A DNA stretch of 15,381 bases from Balneolia bacterium (GCA_003566395.1 PXDL01000346.1:1-15381); one strand, 5' to 3'; counted from the stretch's first letter, positions 1-8,024 are shown. Numbers and translations: made by a program. The notes: generated by a model from the sequence alone, not told the origin.

Positions 1-858
1 GCACGTTACGGACCGGAAGGCATCGGACTGCTGCGCACAGAAGCTTATTTTCTGGAGGAAGCCGATGAAGAGGGCGATAGGGTTATCGGGCATAATCAGC
101 GGCGGTTTCTGGAGCGCGCGGCCGAACTGGCGGGCAAAAATGTTCTAACCGTCCGCTTGTATGATGTAGGTGGCGACAAGATGGCCTCACAAGCCGGTGA
201 AGAGCTAAACCCGGCTTTGGGCTGGCGGGGTGTTCGGGTGCTGCTTTCCCGGCCCGGATTGTTGCGTCAGCAGCTCGAACTTATTATCAGCACGCTGGAA
301 CCTTTCCCCTGCGATACTCAGCTTCTGATTCCTATGGTTTCCGGTGTGGAAGAAGTTGTGAGCGTAAGAAAGATGATGGACGAAATCTGCCGTGATAAAA
401 AACTGACGCCCGTCAAACTGGGTGTTATGGTGGAAGTACCTTCCGCAGTAATGCTTGCCGGGGATTTGTCGAAGCATGCCGATTTTATGAGTATCGGTAC
501 CAACGATCTTACGCAGTACATGCTTGCCGCCGATCGCGGAAATGCTTCGGTGAAATCGAGCTATAATCCTGTACACCCGGCCGTCTGGCGAATCATCGAT
601 CAGCTTATAAAAACGTGCAAAGCTCATAACACCCCTTTAAGTGTATGCGGTGAATTGGCCTCAAAACCCGATGCCGCGCTCATTCTTGCCGGAATGGGAA
701 TCAACGCCCTCAGCATGTCGGGACCTTCCATCCCGGAGGTGAAAAAAAGACTGCGATCCCATACTTTGGAATTGTTGAAGAATAAAGCCTTACATATATT
801 GGAATGTAGCACGACTGAGGAAGTAAATACTGTATTGCAGTCACTTAATGAGGGTTGA
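1..858 (+). CDS. ptsI: PTS phosphoenolpyruvate-protein phosphotransferase (enzyme I), 3' part
   Basis: Enzyme I takes phosphate from PEP onto its own histidine and passes it to HPr, the first step of the sugar phosphotransferase system in the cytoplasm. The reading frame is open from base 1, so the gene begins upstream of the window; 285 codons are visible. They cover the C-terminal PEP-binding TIM barrel. Visible motifs, in order: GIGLLRTE near the start, VRLYDVGGDK, NPALGWRGVR, GVMVEVPSA, SIGTNDLTQY, DRGN, and VCGELA. The cysteine of the last motif (codon 646-648) matches the catalytic acid Cys502 of E. coli enzyme I. The C-terminal end is of normal length. The N-terminal phosphohistidine domain is outside the window. 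The next gene, also in sugar metabolism, starts 116 bases downstream on the same strand. Identification is secure. Confidence 0.96.
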   Translation, partial: ARYGPEGIGLLRTEAYFLEEADEEGDRVIGHNQRRFLERAAELAGKNVLTVRLYDVGGDKMASQAGEELNPALGWRGVRVLLSRPGLLRQQLELIISTLEPFPCDTQLLIPMVSGVEEVVSVRKMMDEICRDKKLTPVKLGVMVEVPSAVMLAGDLSKHADFMSIGTNDLTQYMLAADRGNASVKSSYNPVHPAVWRIIDQLIKTCKAHNTPLSVCGELASKPDAALILAGMGINALSMSGPSIPEVKKRLRSHTLELLKNKALHILECSTTEEVNTVLQSLNEG

Positions 859-860
859 GA

Positions 861-906
861 GGTTTTAGTCATATAGGCCGGCTCGTGTAAATTAAATGAC
901 TAAACC
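861..906. other. Inverted repeat just after ptsI
   Basis: Arms TTTAGTCAT (864-872) and ATGACTAAA (896-904) are perfectly complementary, flanked by near-matching GG and CC, with a 23-base AT-rich loop containing GGCCGGC. It begins 2 bases after the ptsI stop. There is no T run after it, so a terminator role is only a guess; an operator for the downstream isomerase gene is equally possible. Confidence 0.35.
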
Positions 907-974
907 TGGATTCGACGTTAAAATTTCGGCCTCACAAAGTTTCCGGTTTAACATCCGATTCCAACGATGAGTTT

Positions 975-2030
975 ATGATGATAGATTTAGAACAGATCAG
1001 GGCTGTGGATACCCAGGGAATGTGGGATAGAATCTGCACCTTCGACGAACAGTGGCGTGATGCCGTTTTTGAAACGAAGGAAGCCGAACTTAACCTCGAT
1101 ATTTCCCGAATCCGCGATGTAGTTATTACAGGCATGGGCGGTGCCGTTATCAGCGGGGATATTATCCGGGCTATTTGCCAGGATATCGGGCATTTGCCTG
1201 TTCATGTGAACAAGTCCTACACCATGCCCTCTTTTGTGGGGGAATCCACGTTGGTTATAGGGGTTTCGCAATCCGGAAATACCGAAGAAACCCTGTCTGC
1301 CTTCGAGACGGCCGGGGCACGCGGAGCGCAGCGGGTGGTCATTTCAACAGGGGGCAAACTGACTGAAATCGCCCTTGAAGACAATCTGTCGCTGGTTGCT
1401 ATTCCCAAGTCTAAAATCACGAGGGCCGCACTTGCATTTACATTTGTAGCCCTTTGGCGCGTATTTCAGCATCTCGATATTTTTCTTCAGGGTGATAAAA
1501 CCCTGATGGATACCGCGGATTTCCTGACGCGCCAGATTGAGGTGCTTTCAGACCTCAGCGATAACGAAGCCGTGGACCTTGCCGAAGGTCTTGTCCACAC
1601 CATGCCCGTCATCTATTCAAACGACAGCCTGATGGCTCCGGTGGCGTTAAGATGGAAAACACAGCTTAACGAAAACGCGAAAATGCTGGCGTTCCGGGGG
1701 GAAATTCCAGAAATGAACCATAACGAGATTGAGGGCTGGGAACGTACGGCTCACCTTATGGGTAAACTTTCGGTAATCATTCTTCAGGACGACAGCGATC
1801 ACGAGCGGGTGCGAAGGCGCATGGAAGTTACGGCCAATCTTGTGCGGCCTCATGCCGTAAGTTTGCGCAAAGTTATCTCAAACGGCGACAATGCCCTTGA
1901 GCGTGTTTTTTATATGATTATCTACGGAGATTTTCTATCGTTCTACATGGCTATTCTCTCCGAGGTGGATCCCATGCCCATCGTGAAAATCGAGATGCTC
2001 AAACGCATGCTGCTGGAAATGGAATTGTAA
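975..2030 (+). CDS. Bifunctional phosphoglucose/phosphomannose isomerase
   Basis: Cytoplasmic SIS-fold enzyme interconverting glucose-6-phosphate or mannose-6-phosphate with fructose-6-phosphate, feeding glycolysis and GDP-mannose synthesis. 351 residues, usual for the PGI/PMI family found in archaea, Aquificae and Bacteroidota relatives, and unrelated in layout to the 550-residue classical Pgi. Motifs: GMGGAVISGD at 53-62 (the family glycine-rich phosphate site, usually GMGGSAIGGD), SQSGNTEET at 98-106 (sugar phosphate binding), GGKL near 127, TRAALAF near 149, and IPEMNHNEIEGW at 244-255. E233 and H249 have the same spacing as the catalytic Glu203/His219 pair I recall from the Pyrobaculum enzyme; that match is by eye. 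Two adjacent ATGs (975, 978) are possible starts; neither has a strong ribosome binding site. The substitution AVIS for the usual SAIG is a mild oddity. Confidence 0.9.
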   Translation: MMIDLEQIRAVDTQGMWDRICTFDEQWRDAVFETKEAELNLDISRIRDVVITGMGGAVISGDIIRAICQDIGHLPVHVNKSYTMPSFVGESTLVIGVSQSGNTEETLSAFETAGARGAQRVVISTGGKLTEIALEDNLSLVAIPKSKITRAALAFTFVALWRVFQHLDIFLQGDKTLMDTADFLTRQIEVLSDLSDNEAVDLAEGLVHTMPVIYSNDSLMAPVALRWKTQLNENAKMLAFRGEIPEMNHNEIEGWERTAHLMGKLSVIILQDDSDHERVRRRMEVTANLVRPHAVSLRKVISNGDNALERVFYMIIYGDFLSFYMAILSEVDPMPIVKIEMLKRMLLEMEL

Positions 2031-2100
2031 TTTATGGTTTTGAGCGTTGAGTTTTTTTTGAATTGCCCGGAGGGATGGGGAGCTTTGGTTTCCGGGGTTT

Positions 2101-2160
2101 AGCCATTTTTCCAGTCGGCGGTTTTTGGAACCCTTTTGTCCGCACAAAAGGTAAAACAAG
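2101..2160. repeat. Dispersed palindromic repeat, copy 1
   Basis: In the 256-base gap between two convergent genes (2031-2286). CCTTTTGT at 2132-2139 and ACAAAAGG at 2144-2151 form a perfect 8-bp stem with a CCGC loop, preceded by GGCGGTTTTTGGAACC. A second copy of the whole block lies at 13009-13066. The hairpin could help stop transcription between the convergent genes but lacks a clean T run on either strand. Nothing else recognisable was seen in the rest of this gap. Confidence 0.7.
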
Positions 2161-2286
2161 CTTAATCCGACATCGGAGTTTTTTACCGGACACCAGTTAG
2201 CCAAAACTCAACTTTCGCCATTTTGAGCATAGCGGCTCAGCCTGAGGGTTTTGGTAGTCTTGTTTCTCTCCTTTTTTCAATTCCTT

Positions 2287-4404
2287 CTAAGCTTCATCCC
2301 GGAATTTCCGGCCGGATTTCAGGTATTCCTGCAGGATGCCCGCGGCTTTGAAGCGGTTACCGTGAGCCGATTCAAGCTTATTAAGTTGTTCAAGCAGCTG
2401 CTCCACGCCGATCTGATCCGTATAGTGAAACGGGCCGCCCAGAAACGGAGGAAATCCGAGGCCCAGTACCGCTCCCAGGTCGCCGTCGCGGGCGCTGTCA
2501 AGAATGTGTTCTTCCAGGCAGAGCATCGCCTCGTTCACCATAACCGAAGACATGCGCTGTTGTATCTGGGTTTTGTCAATTTTTTTGCGCTCACTGCCGC
2601 CGAAGAAGGCGTAAATATCTTCATTGACTTTCTTCTTGCCTTTGCCCGCTTTGTCATAGCGGTAAAAACCTTTTTTATTTTTACGTCCGAGGTAGCCCGC
2701 ATCATGAATTTTTTGGGCCGTATTTCCCGGCTCCGCTCCGCGCTCACGAAACATGGGGGCAAGCGTGGCGGAAACGTGAGCGGCCACATCAATGCCGACC
2801 TCATCTATCAGGGCGACGGGTCCTACCGGAAATCCGAAATCTTTCATCGCTGAATCGATGCTTTCCACGGAGGCACCTTCACCCAGCAGAAGCATGGCTT
2901 CATGGATGAAAGGAGCCAGAATACGGGTGGTGTAAAATCCGGGTCCGTCGTGCACTACAATTACGGTTTTACCCTGTTTCAGCCCGATTTCATAGGCCGT
3001 GCCGATTGCTTCGGCCGAGGTCTGTTTGGTTTTGATAATTTCAAGAAGCGGCATCTTCTGCACCGGACTAAAATAGTGCATACCGATTACGTTTTCGGGA
3101 TGCTCGGCTTTTTTCGCGATGTCCGAGATCGGGATGGAAGAGGTGTTACTGGCAAAAATAGCATCGGGCGACATGCTCATGGATTCATTAAGCACCTGAT
3201 GCTTGATGTCCAGCTCCTCAAAAACCGCTTCAATTATCACAGGCACGCCCCGCAGGTGACCGTAGTTGGAAGTCGGGGTGATGCGCTCCATCTGAGCATC
3301 GGAATCGAATTTGCTGATAATCCGCTTTTTAATTTTTTTTCTCAAATCGTCTTCAACCGAATGATAGCCCTTCATGGCGGACTCAATGTCCCGGTCTTTC
3401 AGGACAACCTGCAGCCCGGCTTTCGAGCTTACGTCGGCAATTCCCGAACCCATCAAACCGGCCCCGAGAATTCCGATTTTCCGCACTTCTGCAGCCTTCT
3501 CTTTAAACGGGTTTTTTTTCGCCCCCTGCATCGCAAAAAATAGGCTCCGCAGTGCTGCGGACTCGGGCGTAAAGGCCAGACGGCTAAAAAGCCGGCGCTC
3601 GGTTTCAAACCCTTTATCGCGTGTTTTGGTCAGTCCGGCACGTGCGCTTTCAAGTATTTTAAGCGGAGCCGGATAATTGCCCCGGGTGCTCTTCATCACC
3701 TGTTTCTCAGCCTGACTGAACGCGACCGAACGAAGCGGGCTGTGGGTCAGTGCCTTGTTGGTGAGTGAAAGCTTGCGACTGATTGCCCCGTCTTTTTTAA
3801 GCTTTCCGGCCATCCATTCAGCAGCCTGTCTGAGGCCGTGTTTATGGGTCAGATCGTCGATAAGGCCCATCTTTTTGGCCTGACGCGGAAAGACATTTTT
3901 CCCGGTAAGCATGATATCCAGCGCGGAAGGGAGCCCTACCAGGCGGGGAAGCCGCTGCGTGCCGCCGGCACCGGGAAGCAGGCCGAGTTTGACTTCGGGG
4001 AGAGAAAATTTTGTAGATGAATCGTCGGTTGCGATGCGCGCATGACAGGCAAGAATCAGTTCGAGGCCTCCTCCTACACAGCTTCCGTTTATGGCGGCAA
4101 TCACCGGTTTTGGGAACTGCTCGATGCGGTCAAGCAAATCCGTTGCGTTTTTGATGAAGGCCTCAAACTCTTCGGTTTCGGTAAATGTGTCGAACATATT
4201 GATGTCGGCTCCGGCAATAAAATTGCCTTCCTTCGCACTGATAAACACAAGTGTATCAATGGAATCGTCCTTCTCAACGGAATCGAGCACCGTGCCGAAA
4301 CCTTCAATGAGGGATTTGTCGAGTATGTTAACCTTGTCATCAGGCTTGTCAAGCGTGATGTAGGCAATGCGGCGGTCGCGTTCTATGCGCAGTGAATCAG
4401 ACAT
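2287..4404 (-). CDS. fadJ: Multifunctional fatty-acid oxidation enzyme (enoyl-CoA hydratase / 3-hydroxyacyl-CoA dehydrogenase), FadJ-like
   Basis: Carries out the hydration and NAD-dependent oxidation steps of beta-oxidation and should form a complex with the thiolase encoded upstream. 705 residues, close to FadJ (about 714). The crotonase domain occupies about 1-190: oxyanion-hole GADI at 65-68, GGGLE ending at E115, and PEVKLGLLPG with E137; these two glutamates match the catalytic pair E119/E139 of FadB. A linker follows to about 305. The Rossmann domain starts at GAGLMG (314-319), with NTSS at 420-423 and catalytic H443 in GMHYFSP. The C-terminal dehydrogenase domains contain GPGFYTTRI and GFPVGPVALIDEVG. 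All catalytic residues are present. The ATG at 4404 gives a normal N-terminus; no Shine-Dalgarno is evident. It lies 205 bases downstream of the thiolase on the same strand. FadJ versus FadB naming is less certain than the function. Confidence 0.94.
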   Translation of the reverse strand: MSDSLRIERDRRIAYITLDKPDDKVNILDKSLIEGFGTVLDSVEKDDSIDTLVFISAKEGNFIAGADINMFDTFTETEEFEAFIKNATDLLDRIEQFPKPVIAAINGSCVGGGLELILACHARIATDDSSTKFSLPEVKLGLLPGAGGTQRLPRLVGLPSALDIMLTGKNVFPRQAKKMGLIDDLTHKHGLRQAAEWMAGKLKKDGAISRKLSLTNKALTHSPLRSVAFSQAEKQVMKSTRGNYPAPLKILESARAGLTKTRDKGFETERRLFSRLAFTPESAALRSLFFAMQGAKKNPFKEKAAEVRKIGILGAGLMGSGIADVSSKAGLQVVLKDRDIESAMKGYHSVEDDLRKKIKKRIISKFDSDAQMERITPTSNYGHLRGVPVIIEAVFEELDIKHQVLNESMSMSPDAIFASNTSSIPISDIAKKAEHPENVIGMHYFSPVQKMPLLEIIKTKQTSAEAIGTAYEIGLKQGKTVIVVHDGPGFYTTRILAPFIHEAMLLLGEGASVESIDSAMKDFGFPVGPVALIDEVGIDVAAHVSATLAPMFRERGAEPGNTAQKIHDAGYLGRKNKKGFYRYDKAGKGKKKVNEDIYAFFGGSERKKIDKTQIQQRMSSVMVNEAMLCLEEHILDSARDGDLGAVLGLGFPPFLGGPFHYTDQIGVEQLLEQLNKLESAHGNRFKAAGILQEYLKSGRKFRDEA

Positions 4405-4609
4405 AAGTGCGGATCGAAAAGTGAATAGCTGAGCTTTTTACAACTCTACAGAAATAATACCGAGAATGAATAGAGGAAAACCCCTGAATAGTAAAACCTT
4501 TGATTCTAAAGTCTTGACTATCATTATAATCATTTCGGGTGAGAATTGTAGGTTGAAAAGTATTCATCCTGAAAAAAGCTGATGTGTTATAAAAAAACGG
4601 CCATTAAGG

Positions 4610-5905
4610 CTACAGGCGCTCAATAAGCATGGCGTGGCCTTGTCCTCCGGCGGCGCAGGCAGCAATAAGGGCGAACCGGCCGTCCTCATCCTGAAGGCGT
4701 TTTGACGCGGTGGTAAGCAGACGCGCTCCGGTAGCTCCGAACGGATGCCCGAGAGAAAGAGAGCCGCCTTTGGTATTGAATTTATCCATCGGTATGGAAA
4801 AAGGTTTAACCGGCACATCCGCCTTGTCTTTCATAAAAGACGCGGAGTTCAGGGCGCTGAGGTTAGCCAGGATTTGCCCGGCAAAGGCTTCATGAAATTC
4901 GAACACATCTATATCGGACGGCTTGAGGCCGTTTCGGTGAAGTAGCCGGGGCGTCGCATAGGCGGGGCCAAGCAGCAACTCGTGAACCGGATCTTGGGCT
5001 ACAAAGATGTAATCGCGAATCACGGCCAGAGGTTTGAGCCCGAGTTCGTCGGCCTTCTTCCGGGAGGTGATGAGCGTAGCGGACGCGCCGTCGGTCAGAA
5101 AAGAGGCGTTTGCCGCGGTAACGGTTCCGTATGGTTTGATGAAGGCCGGTCTGAGCTTCGCAAGCTTTTCAGGGCTGGAATCGGCCCGGATTCCGTTATC
5201 GCGAAGTACCGGTTCGGAGCCTGTGCCGTTGGAAACGGGCACGATGTCGTCATCATAAAAACCTGTTTCCCAGGCCGCCGCCGCCCGTTTATGCGACGAC
5301 ACCGCAAAAGCGTCCTGATCTTCACGGCTGATGCCGAACATGGCGGCCAGCTTATCGCAGCTTGCGCCCATGGTATCTCCGGTTGAAAACTCGGCTATGG
5401 CGGGAAGTTCGGGCTTCAGGTCCTTGAAGCTGAACCCTTTCAGGATTTTTAAAAACTCCAGAGGTGATTTGTACTTCTGAGATTCCAGCAGCTTTTTGCG
5501 AAGCCTGCGTGAAACCCGAATCGGCACGTCGGACATGGTTTCGGTACCTCCGGCCGCTACGACCGATGCCCGTCCGAGGCGAACGGCATCAACGGCATGA
5601 GCGATGGCAAGGCTGGAGGAAATGCAGGCCATGGTTACCGTTTGAGCCGGTTTGCTTTCCGGAATACCGGCAGCAAGAGCCGCTTCTCTGGCGATGTTAG
5701 AAGTGCGCACTTCCTGAATAACAGTGCCCAGTATAGTTTCATCAACCTCATTGGGATCTATGCCGGTTTTACCAAGCAGCCCGGACAAAGCGCGTCTTGC
5801 GAGGTCGTAAGCCATCAGGTCGCGAAACCCGGTGCCCGATTTCAAAAACGGGGTTCGGACTCCGTCGATAACTACGGGGGTCTTCGATGCATCTTCAGCT
5901 TGCAT
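4610..5905 (-). CDS. fadI: Acetyl-CoA acyltransferase (3-ketoacyl-CoA thiolase), FadI/HADHB-like
   Basis: Cleaves 3-ketoacyl-CoA with CoA, the last step of each beta-oxidation round; expected beta subunit of the complex with the downstream FadJ-like protein. 431 residues, normal for FadI (436). Nucleophile C94 lies in TMACISSS, catalytic histidines are H338 (FEFHEAF) and H387 (GHPFGATG), and the acid/base is C417 (AACAAGGQGHAM). The wording of several blocks, such as SDVPIR at 125-130, EFSTGDTMG at 172-180, AFIKPYGTVTAAN at 254-266 and GQILAN at 343-348, is strikingly like the human mitochondrial trifunctional protein beta subunit as I remember it. The start at 5905 gives a normal leader with no visible ribosome binding site. 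A G-rich tract and a tandem repeat array lie upstream. The 205 bases between this gene and fadJ (4405-4609) are AT-rich, and I see no convincing promoter or terminator there. Confidence 0.94.
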   Translation of the reverse strand: MQAEDASKTPVVIDGVRTPFLKSGTGFRDLMAYDLARRALSGLLGKTGIDPNEVDETILGTVIQEVRTSNIAREAALAAGIPESKPAQTVTMACISSSLAIAHAVDAVRLGRASVVAAGGTETMSDVPIRVSRRLRKKLLESQKYKSPLEFLKILKGFSFKDLKPELPAIAEFSTGDTMGASCDKLAAMFGISREDQDAFAVSSHKRAAAAWETGFYDDDIVPVSNGTGSEPVLRDNGIRADSSPEKLAKLRPAFIKPYGTVTAANASFLTDGASATLITSRKKADELGLKPLAVIRDYIFVAQDPVHELLLGPAYATPRLLHRNGLKPSDIDVFEFHEAFAGQILANLSALNSASFMKDKADVPVKPFSIPMDKFNTKGGSLSLGHPFGATGARLLTTASKRLQDEDGRFALIAACAAGGQGHAMLIERL

Positions 5906-5989
5906 AACAGTCGGTTAGTTGGAAAAATGGGTACAGGTTAACGGTGTTATCCTGCCCCGCAAGATTAGGCTTTTTAGGATGGAAGTCAA

Positions 5990-6028
5990 GGGGGGAGATT
6001 TGGGGAGAGTGGGGAGTGGGAGAGTGGG
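5990..6028 (+). other. G-rich tract with potential for a G-quadruplex
   Basis: Five G runs (5990-5995, 6002-6005, 6011-6014, 6018-6020, 6026-6028) are separated by loops of 6, 5, 3 and 5 bases, fitting the usual four-run quadruplex pattern on the plus strand. It lies 85 bases upstream of the minus-strand fadI start, so the G-rich strand is the template strand for fadI. It directly adjoins the 365-bp repeat array. The pattern is visible; folding and function are inferred. Confidence 0.5.
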
Positions 6029-6049
6029 AGACTTGTTTCCCCCCGTCTT

Positions 6050-6335
6050 CCTTCACCGTCATTTCGACCACGCGCCGCCCGGGGAGTGAGAGTTGAGCAC
6101 ATGAGCTGCTCCGGCGCACGCGGAGAAATCTCCTGCGGTTGAATTGTTTCTAAGCTTATTTGCGGAGCATAGGAAGGTTGGGTTTCTTGGCTTTGATACA
6201 CATTTGGGATTATTCGGACTAAGGAGATTTCGCTTGCGTTGATAAACATTGCGGTGATTCCAACAAAGGAGATTTCTCCACTCCGTGCTATTCCTCATTC
6301 GCTTCATAGCACTCCGGTCGAAATGACGGTGAAGG
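6050..6335. mobile_element. Non-coding element with 20-bp terminal inverted repeats (MITE/REP-like), unit 1
   Basis: Bases 6050-6069 are the exact reverse complement of 6316-6335, with the core GTCATTTCGACC and GGTCGAAATGACG. No coding gene lies inside. The structure resembles a miniature inverted-repeat element, but no target-site duplication or matching transposase could be shown, so mobility is only inferred. Confidence 0.5.
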
Positions 6336-6414
6336 GGTACGGGGTTATTAGTATTGATAGGGAAGTCAGTAATTCCCACCCAGTAGTAATTGAATTCCGT
6401 TTTCTCTCCGTCTT

Positions 6415-6696
6415 CCTTCATCGTCATTTCGACCACGCGCCGCCCGGGGAGTGAGAGTTGAGCACATAAGCTGCTCCGGCGCACGCGGAGAAATCTCCTG
6501 CGGTAGAACTGTTTCTAAGCTTAGTTGCGGAGCATAGGAAGGTTGGGTTTCGTGGCTTTGATACACATTTGGGATTATTCGGACTAAGGAGATTTCGCTT
6601 GCGTTGATAAACATTGCGGTGATTCCAACAAAGGAGATTTCTCCACTCCGTGCTATTTCGCTTCGCTTCATAGCACTCCGGTCGAAATGACGGTAA
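6415..6696. mobile_element. Non-coding inverted-repeat element, unit 2
   Basis: Second copy of the element inside the tandem array. The left end 6415-6434 has one C-to-T change compared with unit 1, and the right end keeps GGTCGAAATGACGG (6681-6694) before diverging into AAGTAGG. Its ends are thus less perfectly paired than those of unit 1. Confidence 0.45.
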
Positions 6697-6803
6697 GTAG
6701 GTACGGATTTATTAGTTTTGATAGAGAAGTCAGTAATTTCAAACCAGTAGTAAATTGAATACCGTTTTCTCTCCGTCTTCCTTCACCGTCTTTTCGACCA
6801 CGC

Positions 6804-6826
6804 GCCGCCCGGGAGGTTAGGGCGGC
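6804..6826. other. GC-rich hairpin downstream of the AraC-type gene
   Basis: GCCGCCC (6804-6810) and GGGCGGC (6820-6826) form a perfect 7-bp stem with a 9-base loop. It is made where the truncated third repeat unit meets unique sequence, about 70 bases past the stop of the minus-strand regulator. No T run follows, so any terminator role is weakly supported. The rest of 6827-6895 shows nothing recognisable. Confidence 0.3.
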
Positions 6827-6895
6827 TTACGAAGTCTATCATTAGCTTTCTATGAATTCGGTGGTTTTAACCTGAGACCAGTGAAGGGGAATTGG

Positions 6896-7882
6896 TTATG
6901 ATGCTTTTTCTGTATTGGGGTTGTATTTCTTGCGGTAGTTTACCGGAGAAAGGCCGGTCACATTTCTGAATACGGTGCGGAATGACTTGGAGTCGGCATA
7001 GCCCACTTCGTACATTACTTCATTTACATTCTTGCGGGATGTCTCAAGCTGATGCTTGGCTGCCTCTATTTTTACCCGCTGAATGTATTGAACGATCGTG
7101 TTTGAGGTCGCTTTCTTAAATCGTCTCTCCAGACTACGCCGGCTCATCGCGAGTTCAGCGGCAATTTCATTTACGCTAACTCTCTCTGAATAACTCTTTT
7201 CGATGATTTGTTGTGCTTCCTTCACAAGTTCATCGCCATGATCTTTCTGACCTTCAAAAATTATGAACGGTGACTGACTATCCTTGTCGATATCAATCAT
7301 AAATACTTTAGATGCAACAATGGCTGCATCACGTCCGGCATTTTTTTCAATCAGATATAGCAGCAGGTTCAGATATGAGTAGGCTCCGCCGCTTGTATAA
7401 ATCCCGTCTTCGGCGGTCATGATTTTATCATCTACAAGATGCACATCAGGAAAAGTCCGCCTGAATTCCGCTGCATGCGCCCAGTGTGTGGCACAGGCTC
7501 TTCCATTCATCAGACCTGTTGAAGCCAGAAGGTATGCGCCCACACATAAACTGGCAACCTCGGCCCCGTTATTATACTGATTGATGATCCACGGAATAAA
7601 ATCGCGGTTTCGCTCCAATGCATCCGGCCATTTTGTGTGGATAGCCGGAATAATAATTAAATCCGTCTTTTCAACATCACGAAGCAAATAGTCCGGATTA
7701 ACCGTAAACAGTCCTATATCCTGGCGGCTTTCTTTCGTTAAGCCAACCAGCTTAACATCGAAGACCGGTTTTCGGCCAAGCTGACCGGCAATTCCGTTCG
7801 CCTGATTCAAAACCTGATGCGTTCCGGCAATATTTACCAGACTGGTGTGGCCTTCGGGAATAAGAATGGATACATGTTTCAT
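6896..7882 (-). CDS. GlxA-type AraC family transcriptional regulator with DJ-1/PfpI domain
   Basis: Cytoplasmic DNA-binding regulator of 328 residues, usual for this family. The N-terminal DJ-1/PfpI-like amidotransferase domain (about 1-190) contains the nucleophile-elbow motif SLCVGAYLLAS with C113, followed by GRACATHW. The C-terminal AraC domain (about 225-322) has two helix-turn-helix units: VNEIAAELAMSRRSLERRFK around 237-256, and NEVMYEVGYADSKSFRTVF around 287-305, followed by the family signature TGLSPVNYR. The ligand cannot be predicted; the DJ-1 domain in this family is generally a sensor and not an enzyme. The gene is divergent from the plus-strand array starting at 8025, with 142 bases between the starts, the classic arrangement for a regulator of its neighbour. 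Which genes it controls is inference. Confidence 0.92.
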   Translation of the reverse strand: MKHVSILIPEGHTSLVNIAGTHQVLNQANGIAGQLGRKPVFDVKLVGLTKESRQDIGLFTVNPDYLLRDVEKTDLIIIPAIHTKWPDALERNRDFIPWIINQYNNGAEVASLCVGAYLLASTGLMNGRACATHWAHAAEFRRTFPDVHLVDDKIMTAEDGIYTSGGAYSYLNLLLYLIEKNAGRDAAIVASKVFMIDIDKDSQSPFIIFEGQKDHGDELVKEAQQIIEKSYSERVSVNEIAAELAMSRRSLERRFKKATSNTIVQYIQRVKIEAAKHQLETSRKNVNEVMYEVGYADSKSFRTVFRNVTGLSPVNYRKKYNPNTEKAS

Positions 7883-8024
7883 AGTAGAAATCTATCGATT
7901 CAGGCTGTCGCATTCAACCCGACGGATTGGCGTATTTGCCCCTTTACATTTTAAGTTCATAAGGGTAACCTGCTGCAAGACTTGATGATACAAAGATGCA
8001 AGGTAAAAAAAATAACGGAATGAT
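7883..8024. promoter_or_regulatory. Divergent intergenic region, likely shared control region
   Basis: These 142 bases separate the regulator start (7882, minus) from the first array gene (8025, plus). They must hold the regulator's promoter and probably that of the array. I could not pick a convincing -33/-7 Bacteroidota promoter or a repeated operator by eye. The A-rich run at 8004-8012 before the 8025 start probably serves translation initiation. Confidence 0.45.

Larger units (their letters stand above)
6043..6813. repeat. 365-bp tandem repeat, two full units plus a 41-base stub
   Basis: Units begin at the shared word CCGTCTTCCTTCA at 6043, 6408 and 6773, an exact 365-base step each time. 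Units 1 and 2 are over 90% identical by eye; the third stops at 6813 after CGCGCCGCCCGGG. Similarity may extend about 9 bases left of 6043. Each unit contains an inverted-repeat element of about 285 bases followed by about 75 bases of spacer. Inside each unit are GTGCTAT/ATAGCAC arms, GGAGAAATCTCC near the left and its reverse complement GGAGATTTCTCC near the right. Open frames through the repeat simply restart in each unit and are not coding. The copy number suggests amplification by slippage or recombination. Confidence 0.9.

Noticed and set aside
205..872. Antisense open frames over ptsI, and the many plus-strand frames over the fad genes
   Set aside because: All are shadows of strongly conserved genes, with no family resemblance of their own.
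1935..2204. Minus-strand 89-codon frame across the end of the isomerase gene and the dispersed repeat
   Set aside because: It runs antisense through a real gene and through the palindromic repeat; the apparent peptide comes from the repeat.
4500..4535. Possible sigma-70 promoter with TTGACT and TATAAT
   Set aside because: The two boxes are only about 5 bases apart, far too close, and point away from fadJ.
5986..6671. Minus-strand open frames of about 75-140 codons across the tandem repeat
   Set aside because: They restart in each 365-bp unit, follow the repeat's inverted-repeat sequence, and resemble no protein family; they are by-products of the repeat.
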